From contig JANWUS010000001.1 of NCBI GenBank assembly GCA_024958715.1, forward strand, positions 1 to 44,555: a stretch of DNA of 44,555 nucleotides, given 5' to 3'. Both the position numbers and the translations under genes were made by a program. The stretch is from Cyanobium sp. FGCU52. GTDB lineage: Bacteria; Cyanobacteriota; Cyanobacteriia; PCC-6307; Cyanobiaceae. Shown here in pieces: positions 35,904-44,277 of the stretch; within the stretch, counting starts at the first letter, position 1, and each line of letters starts with the position of its first letter. The notes under the pieces were generated by a model. That model worked only from the letters and a program-made list of their open reading frames with translations, had not been told where the DNA came from and ran no database searches.

Positions 35904-37553
35904 TCAGAACTTGAACTGAGTCTGTACCAATCCCCCGAAGACGCTGTTAGTCTCGCCGTTGGCAGTGTACTGGCCGTTGGGGCGGCTAAGGTAAAAGAGC
36001 GCCGGGGTGATGCTGATGTTGTCAGTCACCTGGAACCTGTACCACCACTCCCAGGCGTAGTTGCCGTCGTTGGGGGCATCAAAGCCATCGTTGTTGTCGA
36101 GAGCAGTGACGAAGGTTGGCTGACCAACGGCCATGCCGAGGGAGTTGCCCTTAATGAGGACGTCACTCCACTGCAGGCCAACGGACCAGGACTGAGTCTC
36201 TGTAATGTTGGTGCGGCTTCCGTAGGCCTGGGGCACGTCGAAATCAGCCTGATTGATGGTGCTGATGCCCCAGCCCAGGCTGATCGAAGGGATCCAACCG
36301 GAACTGACGGGCTGCCAGGCGGCGGTTACAGCAAAGTTGTTGGAGTAAGCCGAGCCCGAGAAGTCATAGGCACAGTCGAGGGCCTGGCGAGCAAATTGGG
36401 TGCCGCGACGAGTCATGTTGTCGCCGCACTGGCCGTAACGCCAAGCCGCAGCGAGGGCCCACTGGCGTCCAGCCAGACCGAGCTGGGTCGTGAAGCTGGC
36501 ACGGCTGGCGTCGTTGAAGAGACCGCCTTCGTTGGGATTGCTGTTATCGCCGTTGGGAGCTACATAACTGGTGGACGCCGCGAAGTAGGGCTTACCCTTC
36601 TTCACGTTCTGCTTCCACATCAGACCGGCCGTCGCACCCGTGGCCTTGTTGTAGGTGGCAGGGGCGCCGTGCAGAGTAAAGACATCCAGAATACCGGAGT
36701 CATAGAACCATGGACGGATCGCCAGGAATTCGGTGTTCCGCGCTCTCGGACCGATGAGTGCCGTAAAGGAACTACCGATCGGGAAGCGATAGTAAAGACG
36801 ATCGATACCGATGACTTCGTTCTGGCCATTCGTGCTGTATGCACGATCCAGGGCCATCAGGTTATAAGGATTGCCGTTGAAGGCACTGTTGGCGAAGTTG
36901 CCTGCACGCAGGCGGGTGTAGAGCAGATCCTTACCCGTGAAGCTGGTATTCAGGTTCAGGCGAACGTCGTAGTTGAACGTCGTCGCGCCCCAGTTCTCGC
37001 GGTTGGTCGCCGCGTACTTGTTGCGGTTCGAGGAGCTGGCACCACTGGCCAGGGACGGAGCGTCCTGACTGCCCCCGAAGGAAGGAGCACCGAGAACGAA
37101 GACCACATCACCCTGGAGCTTGGTGGTGGTGGAGAACTGGGTGGCCTCCAGCTCGCCCACCTTGGCCTCGAGGCCATCCACGCGGCCGCGCAGCACGGCG
37201 AGTTCCTTCTCGAACTCCTTCATCAGGCGCTTGAGCTCGTCGGTCACCTCGGTGATCCGGTCGAGACAGGCGTTCAGCAGGGCGGCCGCTTCGTAGCGGG
37301 TCATCGCCTGGCCGCCCTTGTAGGTGCCGTTGGGGTAGCCGGCCACGCAGCCGTAGCGCTCGATCAGGTTGGAGAGCGCCTGGTAGGCCCAATCCGATGG
37401 GTTGACATCGGAGAACTGGCTGATGCTGGTGACCTGGTCTTTGGAGGCGTACTGATTGATGCCATCCAGGTTGAGCTCGGCGGCCGAGACCGCCATGGGA
37501 GCCACGAGGCCAAGCGCCGCGGGCGCCACCAGCAGGTGCTGGAAGATTTTCAT
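35904..37553 (-). CDS. Iron uptake porin, SomA/SomB type (porin 1)
   Basis: Outer membrane channel, 549 residues. Signal peptide 1-24 (cut near VSAAEL), SLH domain about 42-105 (ISQFSDVNPSDWAYQALSNL, GYPNGTYKGGQAMTRYEAAA) that anchors to the cell wall, a coiled coil (about 105-140), then a beta-barrel ending in Phe (VQTQFKF). Related porins conduct inorganic ions, including iron in Synechocystis. ATG at 37553 follows a GAGGA in the leader. The barrel part is distinctly lower in GC than porins 2 and 3, while the SLH part is nearly identical to theirs. Confidence 0.92.
   Translation of the reverse strand: MKIFQHLLVAPAALGLVAPMAVSAAELNLDGINQYASKDQVTSISQFSDVNPSDWAYQALSNLIERYGCVAGYPNGTYKGGQAMTRYEAAALLNACLDRITEVTDELKRLMKEFEKELAVLRGRVDGLEAKVGELEATQFSTTTKLQGDVVFVLGAPSFGGSQDAPSLASGASSSNRNKYAATNRENWGATTFNYDVRLNLNTSFTGKDLLYTRLRAGNFANSAFNGNPYNLMALDRAYSTNGQNEVIGIDRLYYRFPIGSSFTALIGPRARNTEFLAIRPWFYDSGILDVFTLHGAPATYNKATGATAGLMWKQNVKKGKPYFAASTSYVAPNGDNSNPNEGGLFNDASRASFTTQLGLAGRQWALAAAWRYGQCGDNMTRRGTQFARQALDCAYDFSGSAYSNNFAVTAAWQPVSSGWIPSISLGWGISTINQADFDVPQAYGSRTNITETQSWSVGLQWSDVLIKGNSLGMAVGQPTFVTALDNNDGFDAPNDGNYAWEWWYRFQVTDNISITPALFYLSRPNGQYTANGETNSVFGGLVQTQFKF
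37174..37391 (-). repeat. Conserved 218-bp porin block, copy 1
   Basis: Encodes the second half of the SLH domain and the coiled coil. Identical by eye to copy 3 (40807-41024) over its length and different from copy 2 (39040-39257) at one base. Confidence 0.85.
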
Positions 37554-37558
37554 TCGGA

Positions 37559-37567
37559 TCCTCACAC
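37559..37567 (-). promoter_or_regulatory. GUGUGAGGA leader element of porin 1 (possible Yfr1 target)
   Basis: The message reads GUGUGAGGAUCCGAAUG. GUGUGAGGA is the reverse complement of UCCUCACAC, the conserved unpaired core of the cyanobacterial small RNA Yfr1, and contains the Shine-Dalgarno GAGGA. Confidence 0.6.
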
Positions 37568-37579
37568 CGATAGAGGAAA

Positions 37580-37608
37580 GATTCCCAGGGGGAATCGGCG
37601 GCATTGTA
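37580..37608 (-). promoter_or_regulatory. Porin 1 promoter -10 (TACAAT) and leader hairpin
   Basis: TACAAT on the minus strand at 37608-37603 is a near-consensus -10, giving a leader of about 43 nt. The leader can fold a stem GATTCCC/GGGAATC near 37580-37596, ahead of the GUGUGAGGA site. Confidence 0.45.
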
Positions 37609-37703
37609 GTGATCCCAGGCGGTTGCCCCCCTCAGGCCTCGACACAGGCCGCTGTGCCCTGGAACACAGTTCCAGCGATCTGCGGATGAGCTCCCGCGCA
37701 AGC

Positions 37704-39443
37704 TCAGAAACGGAACGTGGCTTGCACCAGATAGCCGAGGGTGCGGAGGCTGCCGGAGTTGTCGGTGCCGGGGCCGGAGTTGAGTGTGTACTGCCCCAGA
37801 GGCCGGCTGAACCAGAACAGGGAGGGCGTGAGCGCCAGATTGTCGGTGACCTGAATGCGGTAATAGAGCTCGTAGGCGAAGCCGCCGTCGTCGGGATCGT
37901 GGAAATTGCCCTCCGGATGCACGCCCACACTGCGGCAGGCCGGCGGGAACCACACGGTGCAGACGGTGTCGCCGTCGGAGTTGGTGGTGCGGGTGGGCTG
38001 GCCAAAGGCGAAGCCCAGGCTGTTGCCCTTCACCAGCACGTCGCTCCAGACCAGGCCCACGCTCCAGGACTGACTGGCCGTCCGGAACCCGCGCTCATCC
38101 GAGGGCACCTGGGTGTCACCGCCGGTGTAATAGATGCGATTGGTGCCCCAGCCGGCGCTGATCGAGGGCAGCCAGCCACTGTTGAAGGGTTGCCAGTAGC
38201 CGGAGAGCGCGAAGGAATCGGTGTAGCCGTTGTCGATGCCGCGGGTGGGGAGAATCTCCACACTCAGGGGCGTGCCGGGGAAGCGAACGCCCTCGCCGCT
38301 GCGGGTGTAGGCGGCGGTGAGGTTCCAGTTGCGGCCGGTGTAGGCCAGCTGAACGGTGCCGGTGGCCACGGATCCATCCGTGGCCAGGCCGCCATCGGCG
38401 GGATCGGCGTTGTCACCGTTGGCCGCCACATAGGCCAGGCCCAGGCTCCAGCCGCCGGTCCGGTCCGGGCGCCCACTGGAGCGCCACCAGATGCCGCCGC
38501 CGGCGCCGAGCACCTGGCTGTAGGCCCCGGGGGCGCCGGCGTACTGGAAGAACTTGAGGATCTTGTCGCCGGTGTAGACGCTCGGCCACACCGGCAGCAG
38601 ATCGTCCTGGCGCACCCGCGGGCCGGCCACGGCCCAGAGGGTGGAGGAGAGCGGGAAGCTGTAGTAGAGGCGATTGATCGCCACCACATCGCCGCAGTCG
38701 GTTCCGGTGCCGCAATCCTCCTCGAAACCGGCATCCAGCTGGGTGATCGGTGTGGGCGGTGCGCCGAATCCACTCTGGGCGAAGTTGCCGGCCCGCAACT
38801 GGGTGCGCAGCAGGTCCTTGCCGGTGAAGCTGGTGTCGAAGTTGAGACGCACGTCGTAATTGAACGTGAGCGCTTCGGGCAGAGGCACATAACCAGGAGC
38901 CGAGCGATCGGTATAGCGGGAGGCATTCACCGTGTTGCCGCTGTAGTCGAGGCCGCCGAGCACCCAGCGCGTATCGGCGCGCAACCGGGTGGTGGTGGAG
39001 AACTGCAGGGTTTCCAGTTCCGCCACGCGCGATTCCAGCCCATCCACGCGGCCGCGCAGCACGGCGAGTTCCTTCTCGAACTCCTTCATCAGGCGCTTGA
39101 GCTCGTCGGTCACCTCGGTGATCCGGTCGAGACAGGCGTTCAGCAGGGCGGCCGCTTCGTAGCGGGTCATCGCCTGGCCGCCCTTGTAGGTGCCGTTGGG
39201 GTAGCCGGCCACGCAGCCGTAGCGCTCGATCAGGTTCGAGAGCGCCTGGTAGGCCCAGTCGGTGGGCTGAACATCCGAGAACTGGCTGATGCTGGTGACC
39301 TGGGAATCCTCAAGGCTCACCGCATAGCGGGCGAGATCATCGGGGCCCGCCTCCGCTGCCTTGGCGTCGGCTGTGCCCACATCGCAGAACATGGCCAGGG
39401 CGAGAGGTACGGCAAGGCAAACGCGACGGATCTTAACCACCAC
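37704..39443 (-). CDS. Iron uptake porin, SomA/SomB type (porin 2)
   Basis: About 579 residues from tandem GTG codons (39443 or 39440). The signal peptide ([16 protein letters not shown]) differs from porins 1 and 3; the SLH domain (ISQFSDVQPTDWAYQALSNL) and coiled coil are the same, and the barrel has an acidic, Gly-rich sequence with a loop bearing two cysteines (EEDCGTGTDCGD) shared with porin 3. Ends VQATFRF. Its start is only 28 nt behind the porin 3 terminator and lacks the GUGUGAGGA leader element, so it is probably expressed differently. Confidence 0.9.
   Translation of the reverse strand: MVVKIRRVCLAVPLALAMFCDVGTADAKAAEAGPDDLARYAVSLEDSQVTSISQFSDVQPTDWAYQALSNLIERYGCVAGYPNGTYKGGQAMTRYEAAALLNACLDRITEVTDELKRLMKEFEKELAVLRGRVDGLESRVAELETLQFSTTTRLRADTRWVLGGLDYSGNTVNASRYTDRSAPGYVPLPEALTFNYDVRLNFDTSFTGKDLLRTQLRAGNFAQSGFGAPPTPITQLDAGFEEDCGTGTDCGDVVAINRLYYSFPLSSTLWAVAGPRVRQDDLLPVWPSVYTGDKILKFFQYAGAPGAYSQVLGAGGGIWWRSSGRPDRTGGWSLGLAYVAANGDNADPADGGLATDGSVATGTVQLAYTGRNWNLTAAYTRSGEGVRFPGTPLSVEILPTRGIDNGYTDSFALSGYWQPFNSGWLPSISAGWGTNRIYYTGGDTQVPSDERGFRTASQSWSVGLVWSDVLVKGNSLGFAFGQPTRTTNSDGDTVCTVWFPPACRSVGVHPEGNFHDPDDGGFAYELYYRIQVTDNLALTPSLFWFSRPLGQYTLNSGPGTDNSGSLRTLGYLVQATFRF
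39040..39257 (-). repeat. Conserved 218-bp porin block, copy 2
   Basis: Same block in porin 2; the one difference I see is a C for G (plus-strand TTCGAG instead of TTGGAG near 39237). Confidence 0.85.
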
Positions 39444-39470
39444 CAGAAGCCGAAGTGATGGCAAGACTAA

Positions 39471-39505
39471 AGAAAAAATCCCCGACTGCACAGCAGCCGG
39501 GGATG
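39471..39505 (-). terminator. Intrinsic terminator of porin 3
   Basis: Minus-strand stem of 12 bp (ATCCCCGGCTGC / GCAGTCGGGGAT, one G-U pair, 3-nt loop) followed by TTTTTT, about 53 nt past the porin 3 stop and directly before porin 2. Confidence 0.85.
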
Positions 39506-39557
39506 AGAAGAACAGAGGCAAGATGAGGCGGAGTGCCTCGCGGCACCCCGCACACAA

Positions 39558-41186
39558 TCAGAACTTGAAGGTGGTCTTGACCAGACCGCCGAAGTTGCTG
39601 AAGGTTTCGTTGTTGACCTTCTGGTACTGACCCAGGGGAGCGCTGAGGTAGTAGATGGCCGGGGTCACGCTGATGTTGTCGGTGACCTGGAACTTGTACC
39701 ACCACTCCCAGGCGTAGTTGCCGTCGTTGGCTTCGATGTCGGACTCGCCGGTGTTGACCACGAAGGTGGGCTGACCCACGGCCATACCGAAGGAGTTGCC
39801 CTTCCAGAACACGTCGGCCCACTGGAGACCCACGTACCAGGACTGGCTGTTGCCGCCATCGAAGTTGGCGAGGTCGTCACCGCTATCGGTGTAGGAGTTG
39901 ATGCCCCAGCCGGCGCTGATGGAGGGGAACCAGCTCGCCGACATCGGCGACCAGTAGGCGCTGATGCCCACCGAGTTCACGCTGTCGGAGGCGTACCAGA
40001 GGGTGTTGGCGAAAGGAGTGCCGTTGCCGCCGTAGATGCCCGCAGCCCCGTTGGGCTGACTGAAGGTGTAAGCAGCTGCCAGGCCCCAGTTGGCGCCGGC
40101 GTAGCCCACCTGAACGGTGCCAGTTTCCTGGGCACCGGCGGTGCCGATGCCACCCTCAGAGGGATTGGAGTTGTCACCGTTGGCGGAGACGTAGTTGGCG
40201 CTGATGCTGAAGCCACCGCTCTTCCACCACAGACCACCACCAGCACCCAGGTTGAGGCTGTAGGTGCCGGGGGCACCGGCGTAGGTGAAGATGTCGAGAA
40301 CAGTGTCAGCCGGGTAGGCCGAGGGCCACATCGCCAGCATGTCGTCCTGACGGACCCGACCACCGATGGTGGCGGTGAAGGAGCTGCCGATCGGGAACTG
40401 GTAGAAGAGGCGGTTGATCGCCACCACGTCGCCACAGTCCGTACCGGTGCCGCAGCCCTCCTCAAACGCGATCTCCATCGCGTTCAGGCCCACAGGGGGA
40501 CCGCCGGACCAGGCGCTCTGGCCGAAGTTGCCGGCGCGCAGGCGGGTGCGCAGCAGGTCCTTGCCGGTGAAGCTGGTGTCGAAGTCGAGCTGGACGTCGT
40601 AGTTGAAGGTGGTGGCACCCTCGAGCGCACGGGCGCCCTCGGCGTAGTTGGTGCCGACGGGGATGCCGCTGTAGAGGGCGGTGGCCGGGGTGGAGTCGAG
40701 GTTGCCGCTGAAGCTGTTGGCCCCGATCACGAAGGTGGCCTTACCACGCAGCTTGGTGGTGGTGGAGAACTGGGTGGCTTCCAGCTCACCCACGCGGGCC
40801 TCGAGGCCATCCACGCGGCCGCGCAGCACGGCGAGTTCCTTCTCGAACTCCTTCATCAGGCGCTTGAGCTCGTCGGTCACCTCGGTGATCCGGTCGAGAC
40901 AGGCGTTCAGCAGGGCGGCCGCTTCGTAGCGGGTCATCGCCTGGCCGCCCTTGTAGGTGCCGTTGGGGTAGCCGGCCACGCAGCCGTAGCGCTCGATCAG
41001 GTTGGAGAGCGCCTGGTAGGCCCAGTCGGTGGGCTTGACGTCGGAGAACTGGCTGATGCTGGTGACTTGCTCCTCAGAGGCGTACTGATTGACGCCATCC
41101 AGGTTGAGCTCGGCGGCCGAGACGGCCACGGGAGCCAGCAGGCCGAGCGCCGCAGGCGCCAGCAGCAGTTGCTGGAAGAGTTTCAT
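39558..41186 (-). CDS. Iron uptake porin, SomA/SomB type (porin 3)
   Basis: 542 residues: signal peptide 1-24 (MKLFQQLLLAPAALGLLAPV then SAAEL), SLH domain about 42-105, coiled coil to about 140 (RITEVTDELKRLMKEFEKEL), and a barrel ending VKTTFKF. A Cys pair loop EEGCGTGTDCGD is shared with porin 2. Its codon use fits a highly expressed gene. ATG at 41186 is preceded by GUGUGAGGA. First of the minus-strand porin cluster and divergent from the GT39-like gene; followed by a strong terminator. Confidence 0.93.
   Translation of the reverse strand: MKLFQQLLLAPAALGLLAPVAVSAAELNLDGVNQYASEEQVTSISQFSDVKPTDWAYQALSNLIERYGCVAGYPNGTYKGGQAMTRYEAAALLNACLDRITEVTDELKRLMKEFEKELAVLRGRVDGLEARVGELEATQFSTTTKLRGKATFVIGANSFSGNLDSTPATALYSGIPVGTNYAEGARALEGATTFNYDVQLDFDTSFTGKDLLRTRLRAGNFGQSAWSGGPPVGLNAMEIAFEEGCGTGTDCGDVVAINRLFYQFPIGSSFTATIGGRVRQDDMLAMWPSAYPADTVLDIFTYAGAPGTYSLNLGAGGGLWWKSGGFSISANYVSANGDNSNPSEGGIGTAGAQETGTVQVGYAGANWGLAAAYTFSQPNGAAGIYGGNGTPFANTLWYASDSVNSVGISAYWSPMSASWFPSISAGWGINSYTDSGDDLANFDGGNSQSWYVGLQWADVFWKGNSFGMAVGQPTFVVNTGESDIEANDGNYAWEWWYKFQVTDNISVTPAIYYLSAPLGQYQKVNNETFSNFGGLVKTTFKF
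40807..41024 (-). repeat. Conserved 218-bp porin block, copy 3
   Basis: Encodes porin 3 residues about 55-127. Base-for-base match to copy 1 by eye. Confidence 0.85.
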
Positions 41187-41190
41187 GGGG

Positions 41191-41199
41191 TCCTCACAC
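41191..41199 (-). promoter_or_regulatory. GUGUGAGGA leader element of porin 3 (possible Yfr1 target)
   Basis: The message reads GUGUGAGGACCCCAUG, the same element at nearly the same distance from ATG as in porin 1, overlapping the Shine-Dalgarno. Confidence 0.6.
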
Positions 41200-41204
41200 G
41201 GATA

Positions 41205-41240
41205 GGCGCAATGCGCCACCCGGGAGTTTGCCCCCCTGTA
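41205..41240 (-). promoter_or_regulatory. Porin 3 promoter -10 (TACAGG) and leader hairpin
   Basis: TACAGG on the minus strand (41240-41235) lies 49 nt before the ATG, matching the 50-nt distance of TACAAT in porin 1. The leader has a GGCGCA/TGCGCC inverted repeat at 41205-41217. Confidence 0.4.
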
Positions 41241-41337
41241 GCCAAAGGCACCTGCGCTGGTGTGACAGAACGCCGAATGCACGCCCCAGGGGATGGTTCA
41301 CAGTGGACCGATCGTTCCGCTCCCCTCTCTGCCCGCC

Positions 41338-43422
41338 ATGCGACGGTTGGCCTTTCTGCGGAGCTGGTGGCTGTCCCTGGCAGGGATCTGGGCCCTGGCC
41401 ACCATCGGCGATCGCCTCTGGTTGCGGGCGGATGGAAGGGTGCCGAGCTGGGACCAGGCCGACTACCTCAACAGTGCGGTGGATCACGGCCGCGCCCTGG
41501 GCCTGCTGCCGGCGGGCGGATGGAGCAGCTGGGCCGATCTGCTTGATCTCTCGCCCAAGATCCCTCCCCTGGCCTCCCTGGTGAACGGCAGTGTGATGGC
41601 CGTGGCCGGGGATGGGGTGGATGAGGCCAGCTGGGCGCTGGCGCTCTGGCATGGCCTGCTGCTGGTGGTGGTGGCCCTGTGGGGCCGCCAGCTGCAGGGC
41701 CGGGGCTTCGGCCTGCTGGCCGCTGCGCTGGTGGCGCTGCTGCCGGCCCTGGCGGGCCTGCGGGTGGACTACACCCTCGACATCCCGTTGACGGCCACCA
41801 CGACCCTGGCCCTGTGGCGACTGGGCTGCTGGCAGGCCCCCGCCCCCCGGGGGGGGCGCTGGGTTCAGGCCCTCACGGCCGCCCTGGCGGTGGCCGCCTC
41901 CCTGCTGGTAAAGCAGAGCGCCCTGCTGGTGGTGGCCCTGCCCTGCCTGTGGGCGGCGGGCCAGGGCCTCGGCCGCAGGGGGCGGCGGCTGCAGGTGCTG
42001 GCGGCCCTGGTCCTGGTGCTGGCGCTGCTGGCGCCCTGGCTGCGGCACAACGGCATCACCACCCTGGGCGGCACCAACCGGGCCGTGGTGGAATCGGCTG
42101 CAGCGGAGGGGGATCCCACGGGACTGGCGCTCGAGGCCCTGCTTTGGTATCCCCGGCTCTGGCCCCAACAGATCGGCATCGCGCTCCTGGGGCCGGCCCT
42201 GGCCGCCGGCCTGCTGGCGCTCTGGCAGGCCAGGCGCGGGGGCCTGCGGGCCCTGGTGCGGGCGATGCGGTCGCTGCCGGCGGGCTGGCCCTGGCTGATC
42301 GGCTGCACCCTGGCGGGGCTGATCGCCACCACGCTCAGCCCCAACAAGGACGCCCGCTACATCGCTCCGGTGCTGCCGCTGCTCACCCTGCTGCTGGCCC
42401 GGGGCTGGTGGTGGATCGGCCAGCAGCTGGCGCGCCGGTGGGGTTCCCTGGTGGCCGGCGGCGCCCTGGCCGCGGGCCTGATGTCGGCCACCGCCGGCGC
42501 CACCCAGGACCGCCTGGCCGCCCTCGAGCACCCGGATCCCTCGCCGATCCCGGCGGTGATCGATCGCCTGCGCCGGGCGGAGGGCGATCGGCCCGTCACC
42601 CTGGCGATGGTGCCGGGCACCGGCGATCTGAACGAGCAGAACGTGACCTACTTCGGCCGCCTCGGCGGGGGTCGGATTGTGGGCCGGCGCGTGGGCAGGA
42701 ATCCGCGGGAGCACGACCAGATCCTTCGGCGCAGCAGCTGGATCCTGCTGGCCAGCGGCGATCAGGGGACCCGGCGCGCCTCCCATCGCCAGCTCAGCCA
42801 GCGGGTGCGCGCCGATGGGCGCTTCGAGCCTGTGGGCACCTGGCCCTGGACCGACGGGCGCAGCGTGGAACTGTGGCGCAGGCGGGGGGGGATGGGCGAC
42901 CAGGCCGGGCCCGCCGAGCCGTTCGATGCGGACTTCATCCGCCTGGCGCGGGGCATGGAGCAGGGCCCCCGCGGCATCGCCGCCATCTTCCGCCACATCG
43001 GCCCGGAGCACCTCCTTGATGGCCACTTCCTCTACCAGCGGCGGGTGCGGGACTGGGCGATGGAGCGCCTCTCCCGCAACCCGAACGATCCCGATGCGCT
43101 CTGGAGCCTCGCCCTGATCGAGGTGCTGCGCAACCGACCGGCCGAGGCGGAGGTGTGGTTCGGCCGCCTGGCGGCGAACAGCCCCTCAGATCCCTGGCCG
43201 GCCAGCTACCGGGCGGTAGTGCTACTGATCGACGGCCAGCCGGTCCGGGCCCGCCAGGCCCTGGAGACCCTGCCGGAATCGGCGCGGCGCGACCCCGTGG
43301 TGAAGGCTCTCGGGGATCTGGCCCGGGTGCTGGGGGGGCGTCTGGATGGCCTGCCGGCCGCCCGGGCCAGCGTGGAGGCGGCCATCGCCGACGTGAAGGC
43401 AGCGCTCAAGGCCCAGGACTGA
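41338..43422 (+). CDS. GT39-like membrane glycosyltransferase with C-terminal repeat region
   Basis: 694 residues. N-terminal two thirds have about ten membrane segments with the acidic first loop SWDQADYLNSAVDHG and LRVDYTLDIPLT, as in the PMT/ArnT (GT39/GT83) family that uses polyprenyl-phosphate sugars. A soluble stretch (about 390-540) follows, then TPR-like helices (NPNDPDALWSLALIEVLRNR, ARQALETLPESA). Acceptor unknown. ATG at 41338 is preferred. Overlaps the next, convergent gene by 17 nt. Confidence 0.82.
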   Translation: MRRLAFLRSWWLSLAGIWALATIGDRLWLRADGRVPSWDQADYLNSAVDHGRALGLLPAGGWSSWADLLDLSPKIPPLASLVNGSVMAVAGDGVDEASWALALWHGLLLVVVALWGRQLQGRGFGLLAAALVALLPALAGLRVDYTLDIPLTATTTLALWRLGCWQAPAPRGGRWVQALTAALAVAASLLVKQSALLVVALPCLWAAGQGLGRRGRRLQVLAALVLVLALLAPWLRHNGITTLGGTNRAVVESAAAEGDPTGLALEALLWYPRLWPQQIGIALLGPALAAGLLALWQARRGGLRALVRAMRSLPAGWPWLIGCTLAGLIATTLSPNKDARYIAPVLPLLTLLLARGWWWIGQQLARRWGSLVAGGALAAGLMSATAGATQDRLAALEHPDPSPIPAVIDRLRRAEGDRPVTLAMVPGTGDLNEQNVTYFGRLGGGRIVGRRVGRNPREHDQILRRSSWILLASGDQGTRRASHRQLSQRVRADGRFEPVGTWPWTDGRSVELWRRRGGMGDQAGPAEPFDADFIRLARGMEQGPRGIAAIFRHIGPEHLLDGHFLYQRRVRDWAMERLSRNPNDPDALWSLALIEVLRNRPAEAEVWFGRLAANSPSDPWPASYRAVVLLIDGQPVRARQALETLPESARRDPVVKALGDLARVLGGRLDGLPAARASVEAAIADVKAALKAQD

Positions 43423-44071
43423 GGGTTCGGCTGCGGCGCGCCACGGCCCAGGCGTGCAGGAACAGACCCAAGGCCATCAGCAGCTCGATCGCCTCCTGAT
43501 CGTTGCGAATCCGGTCGCCACGCGTGATCCAGGAGAGGTCGAACCAGGCGTAGAACAGAGCAACCGGGAGGAAATAGAGACTGAAGCGACGGGCGGGCAA
43601 GGCATCGATCCGCGGGAAACAGCGCCAGCCGATGTAGCCGAACAGCAGGTTGAAGAAGATGAAGGCGAAATGCATGTACCCCTGCAGCAGGGGGATGTTG
43701 TGCAGGTTCGTTTCCTCCTGGGCGTTGATCTCGCGCACGGTCTCCAGACCGAACCCCGTGATCCGCTCGCCCCAGCTGATCTCCTCGCCGGCCATCAGGA
43801 AGCAGAACAGCGCCAGGGCCACCCAACCCAGCAGGGCCATCGAAAACCCCAACCGCCGGCGGTGCCAAACCACCACCCAGGCCCCAAGGCATGCGCCGGC
43901 GTAGCCGAGGAACTGCAGCCATTCGACGGGGCCGTCCTCACCCTTGCGCCAGAACTCGAACACGCCGAACGGCAGAAACCAGACAAGGCCGTAGAGCACG
44001 ATCAGGTACACCACCGGCAGCATGTCCACCTGCGGCCGGAGCTCTCCCCAGGGCGTGGCAATCACGCGCAT
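43406..44071 (-). CDS. Conserved polytopic membrane protein of unknown function
   Basis: 221 residues and about six hydrophobic segments. The distinctive part is a central loop AGEEISWGERITGFGLETVR and INAQEETNLHNI, acidic and aromatic, between membrane spans; similar GEEISWG...E-NLHN patterns occur in unnamed bacterial membrane proteins, but I know of no function. A C-terminal helix pair follows FDLSWITRGDRIRNDQEA. ATG at 44071 chosen since the upstream part is low-complexity. Convergent with the GT39-like gene, overlapping 17 nt. Confidence 0.75.
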   Translation of the reverse strand: MRVIATPWGELRPQVDMLPVVYLIVLYGLVWFLPFGVFEFWRKGEDGPVEWLQFLGYAGACLGAWVVVWHRRRLGFSMALLGWVALALFCFLMAGEEISWGERITGFGLETVREINAQEETNLHNIPLLQGYMHFAFIFFNLLFGYIGWRCFPRIDALPARRFSLYFLPVALFYAWFDLSWITRGDRIRNDQEAIELLMALGLFLHAWAVARRSRTLSPGP

Positions 44072-44190
44072 GGGGCTCTCGGCTGACGGTGGCGGCTGGT
44101 GCAAGGCGACAGCGGCGAAGGTGTCCGAGGCTACCTCTGATCCCCGGCAACACCCGGCAGGGGGGCCTCCAACAACGCCAAAACAACGAT
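44072..44190. other. Intergenic, nothing recognised
   Basis: Upstream region of the polytopic membrane protein gene. No gene, tRNA or clear promoter hexamer was seen. Confidence 0.5.
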
Positions 44191-44221
44191 GCCCCCGGTG
44201 GGCACGGGGCTCACCGGGGGC
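44191..44221 (-). terminator. Terminator-like hairpin of the small-peptide unit
   Basis: A perfect 10-bp stem (GCCCCCGGTG/CACCGGGGGC, 11-nt loop). On the minus strand it is followed by ATCGTTGTTTT, a poor but T-rich tail. Confidence 0.5.
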
Positions 44222-44277
44222 TCTCGCCGGGTCCGCCATGGCGCGGAACCGAATGATCCGGGGAACCGGGCCGTGAA

